Assembly (NCBI RefSeq): GCF_018343545.2
Contig: NZ_JAGYPE020000028.1
Span: 31,691-68,132, forward strand
Direction: 5' to 3'
DNA: 36,442 nucleotides
Source: Neobacillus citreus
GTDB lineage: Bacteria; Bacillota; Bacilli; Bacillales; Cytobacillaceae
Shown here: piece by piece, positions 25,142 through 32,479 of the stretch
Numbering within the stretch: position 1 is the stretch's first letter
Layout: the number at the start of each line of letters is the position of its first letter
Notes under the pieces: generated by a model
Seen by the model: the letters and a program-made list of their open reading frames with translations, nothing else
Databases searched by the model: none
What the model was told of the DNA's origin: nothing
Made by a program: the position numbers and the translations under genes

Positions 25142-25774
25142 CTATAAGAAATAGCTTATTAAAATAGCAATAAACGTTGTTATGTACCATTTTTTTTGGA
25201 ATTTCTTAAGGCTTTGATTCTCCTCATACGCCTTTTTTAAATGAGCTTCGTTGAGTTCTTTAAGTGTTTTCTTTAAATCGCTTATCTTCCCTGATAGTTT
25301 TTCTTGGTTAGCAAAGCTAACATCTATCTGGGCAAATAGATTTTTCTGAACTTCTAAGATAAGTTCCTTTTGTTCGAGGGCTTGCAGAGCTAAGGCTTTC
25401 TGAAAAGTTTGATATTGCTGATCCTGATGTTGCTGGAATCTTTGAATGCTTTTTTGAATTTCTTCAGATGAGGACTTCGTCGTGTCCTTCAACTCTGCGT
25501 TATCTTTAGTCATTTTCTGTAGTGATTTATTAGTTAGTACGTTCATTTCCTTGTTTAAATCATTCTCCAGATTCTGCAGTTGATCCCTAAGTTCGCTTTT
25601 TACTTTGCTGATATTTTCTTCCGTCTCCTTCTCCAATGATCCTAGACCGACAAGTACCTCCTGCGATACCGCCTTTGCTTCCTTTGCTGCGTCCTGGGCA
25701 TCAAGCATATTGGAATTGAGAAGAATATGTGTTTCATGAATCCTGCTTAAGACATCCTCTGTTGCTGTTACCAT
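25142..25774 (-). CDS. Tail-anchored coiled-coil protein, first gene of the operon
   Basis: A 210-residue, almost entirely coiled-coil protein (heptads from ~20 to ~190, rich in Glu, Lys and Gln) ending in a single hydrophobic helix, KKWYITTFIAILISYFL, with no residues after it: a tail-anchored topology placing the coiled coil in the cytoplasm. ATG 25774 follows AAAGGGG by ~11 nt. The next gene starts 12 bp after its stop codon. It has no enzymatic motif. By position and shape it could tether the GTPases or ATPase to the membrane. Family unknown. Confidence 0.8.
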   Translation of the reverse strand: MVTATEDVLSRIHETHILLNSNMLDAQDAAKEAKAVSQEVLVGLGSLEKETEENISKVKSELRDQLQNLENDLNKEMNVLTNKSLQKMTKDNAELKDTTKSSSEEIQKSIQRFQQHQDQQYQTFQKALALQALEQKELILEVQKNLFAQIDVSFANQEKLSGKISDLKKTLKELNEAHLKKAYEENQSLKKFQKKWYITTFIAILISYFL

Positions 25775-25816
25775 TATTCAATAAACCCCTTTAATTTAAT
25801 AACTCTAGCAAAAGAT

Positions 25817-25830
25817 AGGTAAGATTACCT
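25817..25830 (-). promoter_or_regulatory. Short palindrome in the operon leader
   Basis: AGGTAA-GA-TTACCT is a perfect 14-bp inverted repeat ~45 bp before the first operon gene, between the likely promoter zone and the ribosome site. It could be an operator; chance occurrence cannot be excluded. Confidence 0.3.
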
Positions 25831-25934
25831 CTATACTCCTACTAATTTACTACAAATTTCTATTCATTTTTGTCGAAAATTGTCATATTTATTTAGGGAC
25901 GCAAAAATTTTAAAATCAGGATAAATATAAAAAA

Positions 25935-25953
25935 TATATGTCAGTGACATATA
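25935..25953. promoter_or_regulatory. Perfect 19-bp palindrome upstream of the operon
   Basis: TATATGTCA-G-TGACATATA. It has the size and symmetry of a dimeric repressor or activator site and lies ~160 bp upstream of the operon start, ~360 bp from the LCP gene. The remaining sequence of 25775-26313 shows no supported gene. Confidence 0.4.
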
Positions 25954-26124
25954 CCTTTGGTTAAATAACCCCAGATTAATTGGAATAAAGGACTCATTCC
26001 AGTAGTAGCCCTATTAAGATTGGAAATCAAATCTTGTTGGTGTGAAGAAATGGCGGATGGGTGCGCGCGGGAAATTGCGGTGAACCAATGATGAATGGAA
26101 CGGATGGAGCAAAATTAGAACATT

Positions 26125-26143
26125 AGAACCGTCCCCATGCACC
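26125..26143. repeat. Bacillus-type intergenic repeat fragment
   Basis: AGAACCGTCCCCATGCACC resembles the ACCGTCCCC-containing short repeats scattered between Bacillaceae genes; a degenerate relative is at 11119-11133. Recognised from memory, so the family is uncertain. Confidence 0.35.
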
Positions 26144-26313
26144 AAAATCTATTGTTGCTTTTCAACATTGAATTAGTAGTGATTCCATTTTTCTCTTTCC
26201 ACTTATCGCATGCTCTCATCTCCTAAATTTTCACTGTATCTTTTTACCTATTTATTTGTTATTCTATTGTGTATATGATAGAAATTTGTATTTTTTTGGA
26301 GGAAGTACCGAAA

Positions 26314-27246
26314 ATGAGCACAAGAAATAAGAAAAAGAAAAGAACATGGCTTAAAGTCACAGGAATTATCTTATTAATTTTGTTTATTGCCGGTGGAGCT
26401 TATGCTTACACTGTCTATAAGTCTTTTAAAAGTGCAGTAGAAACGATGCACCAGCCGATTGAAAGGAAACAATCCGAAAAACGAGAGAAACCTGTTACCT
26501 TACAAGAGAAGGACCCATTTTCGGTATTATTGCTCGGTGTTGACGAGCGGGCAGGCGACAGGGGCCGTTCAGACTCATTAATTGTATTGACCGTAAATCC
26601 AACTAACAATTCAGTCAAAATGCTAAGCATTCCACGTGATACACGGACAGAGATTATCGGAAAAGGCAAAGAGGATAAAATTAATCATGCCTATGCATTT
26701 GGCGGCGTTCCAATGGCTATGGACACTGTCGAGAACTTCCTTGATATTCCGATAGATTATTATATTCAGATTAATATGGAAGGATTTAAGGATATTGTTG
26801 ACGCTGTTGGCGGAGTCACAGTAAATAATGATCTTGATTTCAATTACGAGGGTGTTCATTTCACGAAAGGGGAATTAACACTTAACGGTGAAAAAGCACT
26901 GAAGTACTCCAGAATGAGATATGATGATCCACGAGGTGACTTTGGACGTCAATTAAGACAGCGCCAAATTATCCAAGCGGTCATCAATGAAGGAGCAAGT
27001 GTATCAAGCCTGACAAACTTCTCTACCATTTTCACAGCCTTAGGCAAGAACGTAAAAACAAACCTTACTTTTGACCAAATGATCGATATCCAAAAAAATT
27101 ATAAAACGTCCGCAGGAAACATTCAGCAAATTGAAATAAAAGAAACAGGTACAAAGATTAATAATATTTACTATGGATTGGTTGCCGCTGAGGAAAAACA
27201 AAAAGTCCAAAACGAATTAAAAACACAACTAGAATTAAATCAATAG
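26314..27246 (+). CDS. LytR-CpsA-Psr (LCP) family cell-wall ligase
   Basis: A 310-residue membrane protein: short basic cytoplasmic N-terminus (RNKKKKR), one membrane helix (~12-32) and an extracellular LCP domain. Hallmarks are LLLGVDER, RSDSLIVLTVNP, SIPRDTR, KINHAYAFGG and YSRMRYDDPRGDFGRQLRQR with the conserved arginines. LCP enzymes transfer lipid-linked glycopolymers (wall teichoic acid, capsule) to peptidoglycan. ATG 26314 is preferred because GGAGG lies 11 nt upstream; the longer frame adds 15 residues before the basic segment. It ends in a terminator, so it is monocistronic. The glycan cluster at 28.6-36.4 kb could supply its substrate. Which paralogue (TagT, TagU, TagV or LytR) it is cannot be decided. 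Confidence 0.93.
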   Translation: MSTRNKKKKRTWLKVTGIILLILFIAGGAYAYTVYKSFKSAVETMHQPIERKQSEKREKPVTLQEKDPFSVLLLGVDERAGDRGRSDSLIVLTVNPTNNSVKMLSIPRDTRTEIIGKGKEDKINHAYAFGGVPMAMDTVENFLDIPIDYYIQINMEGFKDIVDAVGGVTVNNDLDFNYEGVHFTKGELTLNGEKALKYSRMRYDDPRGDFGRQLRQRQIIQAVINEGASVSSLTNFSTIFTALGKNVKTNLTFDQMIDIQKNYKTSAGNIQQIEIKETGTKINNIYYGLVAAEEKQKVQNELKTQLELNQ

Positions 27247-27254
27247 GTTCATCC

Positions 27255-27285
27255 AAGTGCCCAAATATGCTTTGGGCACTTTTTT
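27255..27285 (+). terminator. Rho-independent terminator of the LCP gene
   Basis: AAGTGCCCAAA / TTTGGGCACTT, 5-nt loop and TTTTTT, starting 9 bp after the stop codon. Confidence 0.95.
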
Positions 27286-27367
27286 GTACTAAATATGCTA
27301 GAAGTAAGCACTGATATAATTTTGTGGGTGTCTGATCCCCAGCTTCCACAGTTACACCGTCACCTAA

Positions 27368-27420
27368 CAGAAAAAAACCAAATCATGACCATTTTAGTAA
27401 TGTCATAATTTAGGGTTTTC
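27368..27420 (-). terminator. Terminator after the 42-aa membrane peptide gene
   Basis: On the minus strand AAAACCCTAAATTATGAC pairs with GTCATGATTTGGTTTTTTT with few mismatches. It lies directly after the peptide stop codon. Confidence 0.8.
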
Positions 27421-27427
27421 CTAGTAT

Positions 27428-27556
27428 TTAATATACTTTATTCCCTTTAAAATAGTCTTCCATTTGTTGGTCCCCTTTTTTTGCTGCAACCATTAGGCTC
27501 ATGATAAAGAGCATCATAAAAGCTCCAGTTAATAGACCGGCAATGAAAATAAACAT
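27428..27556 (-). CDS. 42-aa membrane peptide directly behind a c-di-GMP-I riboswitch
   Basis: The frame starts MFIFIAGLLTGAFMMLFI, continues MSLMVAAKKGDQQ and ends DYFKGNKVY. A single membrane helix (~1-24) is followed by a short charged cytoplasmic tail. ATG 27556 has GGAGGG 6 nt upstream. The aptamer ends ~50 nt before the start codon with no terminator between, and a terminator follows the stop codon, so riboswitch plus peptide is a complete transcription unit. It resembles the general form of small DUF3789-like membrane proteins, but I cannot assign it. Function unknown; control by c-di-GMP is inferred, most likely at translation. Confidence 0.65.
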   Translation of the reverse strand: MFIFIAGLLTGAFMMLFIMSLMVAAKKGDQQMEDYFKGNKVY

Positions 27557-27601
27557 AGCGTTCCCTCCATTTTTGATCATAATTCGTAGGAAGGTGAACA
27601 T

Positions 27602-27692
27602 ATTCGGTAACTGGCTGGCGTAGTCAAATGGACCTTAGCCCCTTTAGCTTTGCGTCACCATCTTTCAATGGCTTTGCCCTTTCGTACGAACT
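27602..27692 (-). ncRNA. Cyclic-di-GMP-I (GEMM-I) riboswitch
   Basis: The minus strand has AAGGGCAAAGCC, the hairpin CCATTGAAAGATGG with a GAAA tetraloop, the junction GTGACGCAAAGCTAAAG, GGGGCTAAGG, and the closing GCCAGCCAGTTACCGAA. It is close in sequence to the aptamer at 6775-6862; both end with CCAGCCAGTTACCGA. It leads straight into the 42-aa membrane peptide. Confidence 0.93.
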
Positions 27693-27699
27693 ATGTATT

Positions 27700-28140
27700 T
27701 AGACTCATAATATCTTAATAAACATAAATAAATTATTAATATGAAAAGTCTATAAAGCTTTTAGTAATCACCCCGCCTAAAATACAGGATTGCAATAATC
27801 AGAAACCCCTGTTTCTTCACCAGAAAACTTTCCATCCAACAAAATATTCCTTTGTATTATAATAACGGATATTCCTTTTGAAATGTTTAGTAATTCATAA
27901 CCGAAACTGCAAAAAATTTTCGGACCCTATTTCATATTCCCTTGAGATACTAGGAACCCCCTCAAGTTATTCAATATTTAATTTGAGATTAGAAAAGTAT
28001 CCATCGGTTGCAATCCATGTCGAAAAAATCATCTTAATTCTTCCAAGCTTCGTCTACTTCTGCAATATTATTATGCTATCTTTATTAAAAATTGAAATAC
28101 ACTGCTTCAGATGGCCTATGAAAGAGTTGGATAAATTCGA
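27700..28140. other. Intergenic stretch without a supported gene
   Basis: Sequence upstream of the third riboswitch. An 89-codon plus frame (27878-28147) and a 24-codon minus frame (27835-27761) lack convincing starts or ribosome sites. A TATTAT box about 20 bp before the aptamer on the minus strand is a possible riboswitch promoter. Confidence 0.4.
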
Positions 28141-28143
28141 CTA

Positions 28144-28172
28144 TTGATTTCGGAAGCGGTTACAACCATAAT
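28144..28172 (+). promoter_or_regulatory. Promoter with an internal cre-like site
   Basis: TTGATT (28144-28149), a 17-bp spacer and CATAAT (28167-28172). The spacer holds TCGGAAGCGGTTACA (28150-28164), which differs at one position from the CcpA cre consensus WTGNAARCGNWWWCA. CcpA bound there would block RNA polymerase. The next gene downstream is the 38-aa peptide. Confidence 0.45.
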
Positions 28173-28235
28173 TAATACTACTCACTAATTGAAAAACACA
28201 AAAGTATCTACCAATTCATATAGGAGTGGATATCA

Positions 28236-28352
28236 ATGGACGAACAAGGAAACTTTTTAGTAGGGTTATTGTGGGGAACATCGATAAGTCTTCCGTTGTG
28301 GCTAGCGTTTTTCGGGTGGATCAAAATCATCACTCATTTTCTCATAAGATAA
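28236..28352 (+). CDS. 38-aa single-helix membrane peptide
   Basis: The frame runs MDEQGNFLVGLLWGTSISLP, then LWLAFFGWIKIITHFLIR and stops. One hydrophobic, tryptophan-rich helix ends in a basic residue. AGGAGTGG lies upstream of ATG 28236 at suitable spacing, and a promoter with a cre-like site precedes it by ~65 bp. An overlapping longer frame in another phase (28226-28414) lacks these signals. Family and function unknown; regulation by carbon source is a hypothesis from the cre-like site. Confidence 0.5.
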   Translation: MDEQGNFLVGLLWGTSISLPLWLAFFGWIKIITHFLIR

Positions 28353-28552
28353 TTCAGAAACACAGAGTTTTCGCCTTTTCTGATGTGTTTTGCTCCTTTT
28401 CCACTACCTTATGAATTACTTCCGAAGTGTTTTTCCCTGTAAAATAGGAAGCTGGGTAACCAAAAAATCGAAGCCATCCATCCTATTGCTGCAAATGCCC
28501 ACCATTTCCTCTTTCAGATTACGTAACCTCTCTCTTGTTGCAAAAACATATT

Positions 28553-28592
28553 AAAAGGGAAGAAGGTATCATAATAAGCAAGCCCCCTTCCC
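28553..28592 (-). terminator. Terminator of the glycan operon
   Basis: On the minus strand GGGAAGGGGG and CCTTCTTCCC pair across a ~20-nt loop, followed by TTTTAA. It is ~30 bp after the rmlB stop codon. Confidence 0.7.
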
Positions 28593-28624
28593 ATTACATA
28601 TATACGAGTGATAATATAAAGAAA

Positions 28625-29647
28625 TTATTTTATATTATACTGCTTGATAAAATAATTCTGATACTCCCCACTAATAATCTGCTCCCACCACCATTTGTTA
28701 TCTAAATACCATTGAATGGTTTGAGCAATTCCGGTTTCAAAGGTGTAAGTAGGTTTCCAACCTAAATTCTCTAATTTAGTAGGGTCAATAGCGTAGCGCT
28801 TATCATGACCTAAACGATCTGTTACAAATTCAATTAAATCTTCTGGTTTGCCTAAAGTGTTAATGATGGTTTTGACAACCTCTAGATTGGTCCGCTCGTT
28901 ATGGCCTCCGACATTATAGACTTCACCGTTTACACCTTCATGTAACACTAGATCTATGGCTGCGCAATGATCTAATACGTGCAGCCAATCTCGAATATTT
29001 TTCCCGTCTCCATATACTGGTACCTTTTCATCATTTAATACACGAGAAATCGTTAGTGGAATCAGTTTCTCAGGAAAATGATATGGTCCATAATTATTAG
29101 AACAACGAGTTATATTTATTGGAAGTCCATATGTTTCGTGATAAGCCCTTACCAATAAATCAGACGATGCTTTACTTGCGCTATATGGACTGTTTGGCTG
29201 CAAAGGAGTCTCTTCCGTAAAGAAAGTATTTGGGTCAAAATCTAATTCCCCATATACTTCATCAGTGGAAACATGAACAAATTTTGTGACACCGCTTTTT
29301 CTAGAAGCATCCAGCAATACCTGTGTTCCCATAACATTCGTTCGAACAAATACTTCAGGGTCTGTTATAGAACGGTCAACATGGCTTTCTGCTGCAAAGT
29401 GGACAACATAGTCAAACTTCTCTGTTTCAAAAAGCGTCATAATCGCCTCGCGGTCAGCAATATCTGCCTTTACGAAAAAGTAATTATTTTCCTCTTCAAG
29501 TTCACGGTGCTTAGTTAAATCACCAGCATAAGTTAATAAATCAAGATTATAAACAGCATAATCAGGATACTTGTTCACCATAAATTGTACAAAGTTTCCA
29601 CCAATAAAACCTGCTCCACCTGTTACAAGTATTTTTTTCTGTGCCAT
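28625..29647 (-). CDS. rfbB: dTDP-glucose 4,6-dehydratase
   Basis: The NAD-dependent short-chain dehydrogenase converts dTDP-glucose to dTDP-4-keto-6-deoxyglucose, the second step of dTDP-L-rhamnose synthesis. Seen: the Rossmann motif TGGAGFIGG, HFAAESHVDRS, and the catalytic YSASK; ~340 residues, the usual length. The tandem start ATGATG allows 29650 or 29647; GAGGTG spacing favours the second, which overlaps the rfbD stop codon by one base. It is the last gene of the rml set (order A-C-D-B) and of the glycan operon. Confidence 0.97.
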   Translation of the reverse strand: MAQKKILVTGGAGFIGGNFVQFMVNKYPDYAVYNLDLLTYAGDLTKHRELEEENNYFFVKADIADREAIMTLFETEKFDYVVHFAAESHVDRSITDPEVFVRTNVMGTQVLLDASRKSGVTKFVHVSTDEVYGELDFDPNTFFTEETPLQPNSPYSASKASSDLLVRAYHETYGLPINITRCSNNYGPYHFPEKLIPLTISRVLNDEKVPVYGDGKNIRDWLHVLDHCAAIDLVLHEGVNGEVYNVGGHNERTNLEVVKTIINTLGKPEDLIEFVTDRLGHDKRYAIDPTKLENLGWKPTYTFETGIAQTIQWYLDNKWWWEQIISGEYQNYFIKQYNIK

Positions 29648-30501
29648 CATTTCACCTCAAGTTGCAATGCATTTATATATGCTTTTAATGAATCTTTCCA
29701 GTCCGGTAAAGGTTCAAATCCGTTTTCAATTAATTTTTGTTTTGAAAGACGTGAGTTTTTTGGACGTACTGCTCTAGTAGGATACTCTTCAGTAGTAATG
29801 GAGTTTACTTTTGTCGTCTTCCCTGCTATTCGGAAAATTTCTCTAGCAAACTCTGCCCAACTACAAAACCCTTCATTTGTAGCATGATAAATTCCGTACT
29901 TATTTGTTTGAATCATATCTAATAATAGTCGGGATAAGTCACTTGTGTTTGTTGGCGAACCAACTTGATCACCAACAACATTTAACTCTTCACGGGTTTC
30001 TGCCAAACGCAGCATTGTTTTAACGAAGTTATGTCCATTTAAACCAAATACCCACGATATACGAACAATAAACCATTCCGATAAAAGTGATTGAACAACC
30101 TGCTCCGCTTCGTATTTCGTTAGTCCGTAATACCCGACTGGATCTGGTCTATCAGTTTCAATAAAAGGAAGTTCTCCTGTTCCCTCAAAAACATAATCAG
30201 TACTTATAAACATAAACTTGGCATTTATTTCTCTTGCAGTCTTTGCTAAGTACTTTGTTCCATTAACGTTTACGTTCCAACAATTTTCTTTATCGTCTTC
30301 TGCCTTATCAACGGCAGTATAGGCCGCACAATGAATGATGACATTAGGATTCAGATTTTTAACATAATCATTTACAACAAGCTCATCAGTAATATTAAAA
30401 TCCTTTGAACCCACACCAATAATCTCAAATCCTCGACTCTGGCCTTCACGTACGACATCATAACCAAGCTGCCCTGTATAACCTGTTACTAAAATTTTCA
30501 T
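29647..30501 (-). CDS. rfbD: dTDP-4-dehydrorhamnose reductase
   Basis: The last enzyme of dTDP-L-rhamnose synthesis, NAD(P)H-dependent reduction at C4. 284 residues, with N-terminal MKILVTGYTGQLG, HCAAYTAVDKAE, YVFEGTGELPF and catalytic YGLTKYEAE. Its ATG overlaps the rfbC stop as ATGA, giving translational coupling. Confidence 0.97.
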   Translation of the reverse strand: MKILVTGYTGQLGYDVVREGQSRGFEIIGVGSKDFNITDELVVNDYVKNLNPNVIIHCAAYTAVDKAEDDKENCWNVNVNGTKYLAKTAREINAKFMFISTDYVFEGTGELPFIETDRPDPVGYYGLTKYEAEQVVQSLLSEWFIVRISWVFGLNGHNFVKTMLRLAETREELNVVGDQVGSPTNTSDLSRLLLDMIQTNKYGIYHATNEGFCSWAEFAREIFRIAGKTTKVNSITTEEYPTRAVRPKNSRLSKQKLIENGFEPLPDWKDSLKAYINALQLEVK

Positions 30502-31064
30502 CCTTTTTCCCCATAAACAAAATTATTATCCGCTTTATTTAGCAAAGGTGCTTTCTGATCCTTTTCAGACAAAACAGGCACAATATCCATTGGCCACTCG
30601 ATACCAATAGAAGGGTCATTCCAAATAATCCCACGGTCACATTCAGGAGCATAGATTTCATCTACTTTATATTGAACTTCAACATCATCTGTTAAAGTCA
30701 TAAACCCATGAGCAAATCCCTTTGGAATTAATAATTGCTTTTTATTTTCTGCATTCAACTCAATGCCAAACCACTGGCCAAATGTAGGACTTCCCTTACG
30801 TATATCTACCGCAACATCAAATATAGATCCTTTTGTACAACGAACAAGCTTTGTTTGTGCTTTGGGGTTTAACTGATAATGCAAACCTCGTAATGTTCCT
30901 TTTACTGCGGAAAATGATTGATTATCCTGAACAAACTTTACTACGATTCCTGCATCTCCAAACGATGTTTCACTGTATGTTTCCATAAACCAGCCACGAT
31001 AATCCCCAAATACTTTTGCTTCAACTATTTTGACACCCGGTAGAGAGGTTTCAATTATATTCAC
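30498..31064 (-). CDS. rfbC: dTDP-4-dehydrorhamnose 3,5-epimerase
   Basis: A cupin-fold epimerase acting on dTDP-4-keto-6-deoxyglucose. It shows DYRGWFMETYSE, TLRGLHYQLNP with the catalytic His, LVRCTKGSIFDVAVDIR and PKGFAHGFMTL. The GTG at 31064 is chosen: GAGGTG lies 6 nt upstream, whereas the GTG at 31073 is part of that ribosome site. This gives 188 residues, normal for the family. Confidence 0.96.
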   Translation of the reverse strand: MNIIETSLPGVKIVEAKVFGDYRGWFMETYSETSFGDAGIVVKFVQDNQSFSAVKGTLRGLHYQLNPKAQTKLVRCTKGSIFDVAVDIRKGSPTFGQWFGIELNAENKKQLLIPKGFAHGFMTLTDDVEVQYKVDEIYAPECDRGIIWNDPSIGIEWPMDIVPVLSEKDQKAPLLNKADNNFVYGEKG

Positions 31065-31081
31065 TAGTAACACCTCGTAAA

Positions 31082-31960
31082 TTAGTACTTTATGCTGCCG
31101 TTTGCTACTTTTAATAAGTACTGCCCATAACCTGTCTTAGAGAATTTTTCGCCTGACTCTAGTAATTGGTCAATACCAATCCATCCATTAATATAAGCAA
31201 TTTCTTCAGGTGCAGCAATCTTAATACCTTGATGTTCTTCAATGGTTTTTACAAAGTTCGTTGCTTCTACTAAACTTTGGAGTGTACCTGTATCCAACCA
31301 TGTATAACCACGTCCAAGAAGTTCTACCTCGAGTTCGCCCATTTGTAGATAGGCTTCATTAACAGAAGTAATTTCCAATTCACCTCGTGCTGAAGGCTTT
31401 ACATTTTTTGCAATATCTACAATTCTGTTATCATAAAAATAAAGACCAGTAATGGCATAATTAGATTTTGGAAATTCTGGTTTTTCTTCTACACTTAATA
31501 CTTTTCCTTCCTCATCAAATTCAACTACCCCAAAGCGCTCTGGGTCTTGAACGTGGTATCCAAATACTGTAGCTCCCGATTCCTTTTGTGCTGCTCGTTG
31601 GAGAATTTTCCTCATTCCACTGCCATAGTAAATGTTATCTCCTAAAATCATGGCAACCGAATCATTTTCAATAAACTCTTCGCCAATTAAAAAAGCCTGG
31701 GCTAACCCATCCGGGCTCGGCTGAACCTTATATTCAAGATTTATACCAAATTGAGATCCATCTCCTAGTAGTGCCTCAAACCGAGGAATATCTTCAGGAG
31801 TCGAAATTATTAGGATCTCACGAATTCCTGCAAGCATTAATGTAGATAATGGGTAAAAAATCATAGGTTTATCATAAATTGGAAGTAATTGCTTACTAGT
31901 AACCATTGTCAATGGATATAGCCTCGTACCACTACCACCTGCAAGTATTATTCCTTTCAT
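31082..31960 (-). CDS. rfbA: Glucose-1-phosphate thymidylyltransferase
   Basis: Makes dTDP-glucose from glucose-1-phosphate and dTTP, the first step of dTDP-rhamnose synthesis. [18 protein letters not shown], the nucleotidyltransferase signature, plus [19 protein letters not shown] and TWLDTGT are intact; 292 residues. The second of two adjacent ATGs (31960) has the better spacing from AGGAGG. It follows the tagD-like gene by ~30 bp and precedes rfbC by 17 bp. Confidence 0.97.
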   Translation of the reverse strand: MKGIILAGGSGTRLYPLTMVTSKQLLPIYDKPMIFYPLSTLMLAGIREILIISTPEDIPRFEALLGDGSQFGINLEYKVQPSPDGLAQAFLIGEEFIENDSVAMILGDNIYYGSGMRKILQRAAQKESGATVFGYHVQDPERFGVVEFDEEGKVLSVEEKPEFPKSNYAITGLYFYDNRIVDIAKNVKPSARGELEITSVNEAYLQMGELEVELLGRGYTWLDTGTLQSLVEATNFVKTIEEHQGIKIAAPEEIAYINGWIGIDQLLESGEKFSKTGYGQYLLKVANGSIKY

Positions 31961-31991
31961 CATAGTCCTCCTTTATAATAACCTAATAAGA

Positions 31992-32387
31992 TTATTTAAG
32001 ACTTAAACTTAAGTCATTTTTTATCTTTGTTGTTGATATCTCTGGTGTACGATCCAAATAAATTACTTTACAATAATCTTTTAAGAAATCAAACTTTCCT
32101 TCCCAATCATTCCCCATAACAAATGTATCTACCTTAAACTCTAAAATATCACTTATTTTTTGGTCCCAATTAACTTCCGGAATAACTAAATCTACATATC
32201 TTATTGCTTCTAACAATTTTTTACGTTCGTCATATGAGGAGTAGCTCTTTTTACCTTTAATAGCATTAAATTCATCTGTGGATAATGCTACTATTAAATA
32301 TTCACCATATTCTTTTGCTCTTTTTAACAAATTAATATGACCATAATGTAACAAATCAAATGTTCCATACGTAATAACTTTTTTCAC
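31992..32387 (-). CDS. tagD: Glycerol-3-phosphate cytidylyltransferase
   Basis: A 131-residue cytidylyltransferase making CDP-glycerol from glycerol-3-phosphate and CTP. Motifs: TYGTFDLLHYGH (HxGH type), GNDWEGKFD and the C-terminal ISTTKIK. GTG 32387 with GAAGGAGTG just upstream gives the expected TagD length; the longer frame would include that ribosome site. The TagF-like gene two positions upstream would use the product, so a poly- or oligo-glycerol-phosphate element in the glycan is likely. Biochemically close nucleotidyltransferases exist, but the neighbour supports TagD. Confidence 0.93.
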   Translation of the reverse strand: MKKVITYGTFDLLHYGHINLLKRAKEYGEYLIVALSTDEFNAIKGKKSYSSYDERKKLLEAIRYVDLVIPEVNWDQKISDILEFKVDTFVMGNDWEGKFDFLKDYCKVIYLDRTPEISTTKIKNDLSLSLK

Positions 32388-32479
32388 GTTAATCACTCCT
32401 TCTTCACTTATTTTTCCAATAATCGGCACTTTTTTTAGTATGCTAGAAAAATTAATTAATATTAGTAGTCAAAATTACA

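Noticed and set aside
25890..25925. GGGACGCAAAAATTTT on the plus strand as a fourth c-di-GMP-I aptamer
   Set aside because: Only the junction-like GACGCAAA is present; the preceding GGCAAAC hairpin and the following paired segments are absent.
26200..26330. Longer start of the LCP gene at 26269
   Set aside because: The extra 15 residues lie upstream of GGAGG and would precede the basic N-terminus normally found just before the LCP membrane helix.
27761..27835. 24-codon minus frame ending GFLIIAILYFRRGDY
   Set aside because: Peptide-like, but too short and with a poorly spaced AAAGGA; not enough to support a gene.
27878..28147. 89-codon plus-strand ORF
   Set aside because: TTG start without a ribosome site, odd composition, and it ends in the promoter/cre-like region of the 38-aa peptide.
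28226..28414. 62-codon plus-strand ORF overlapping the 38-aa peptide
   Set aside because: The alternative frame beginning at ATG 28236 has the correct ribosome-site spacing and a coherent membrane helix; this one is its shadow.
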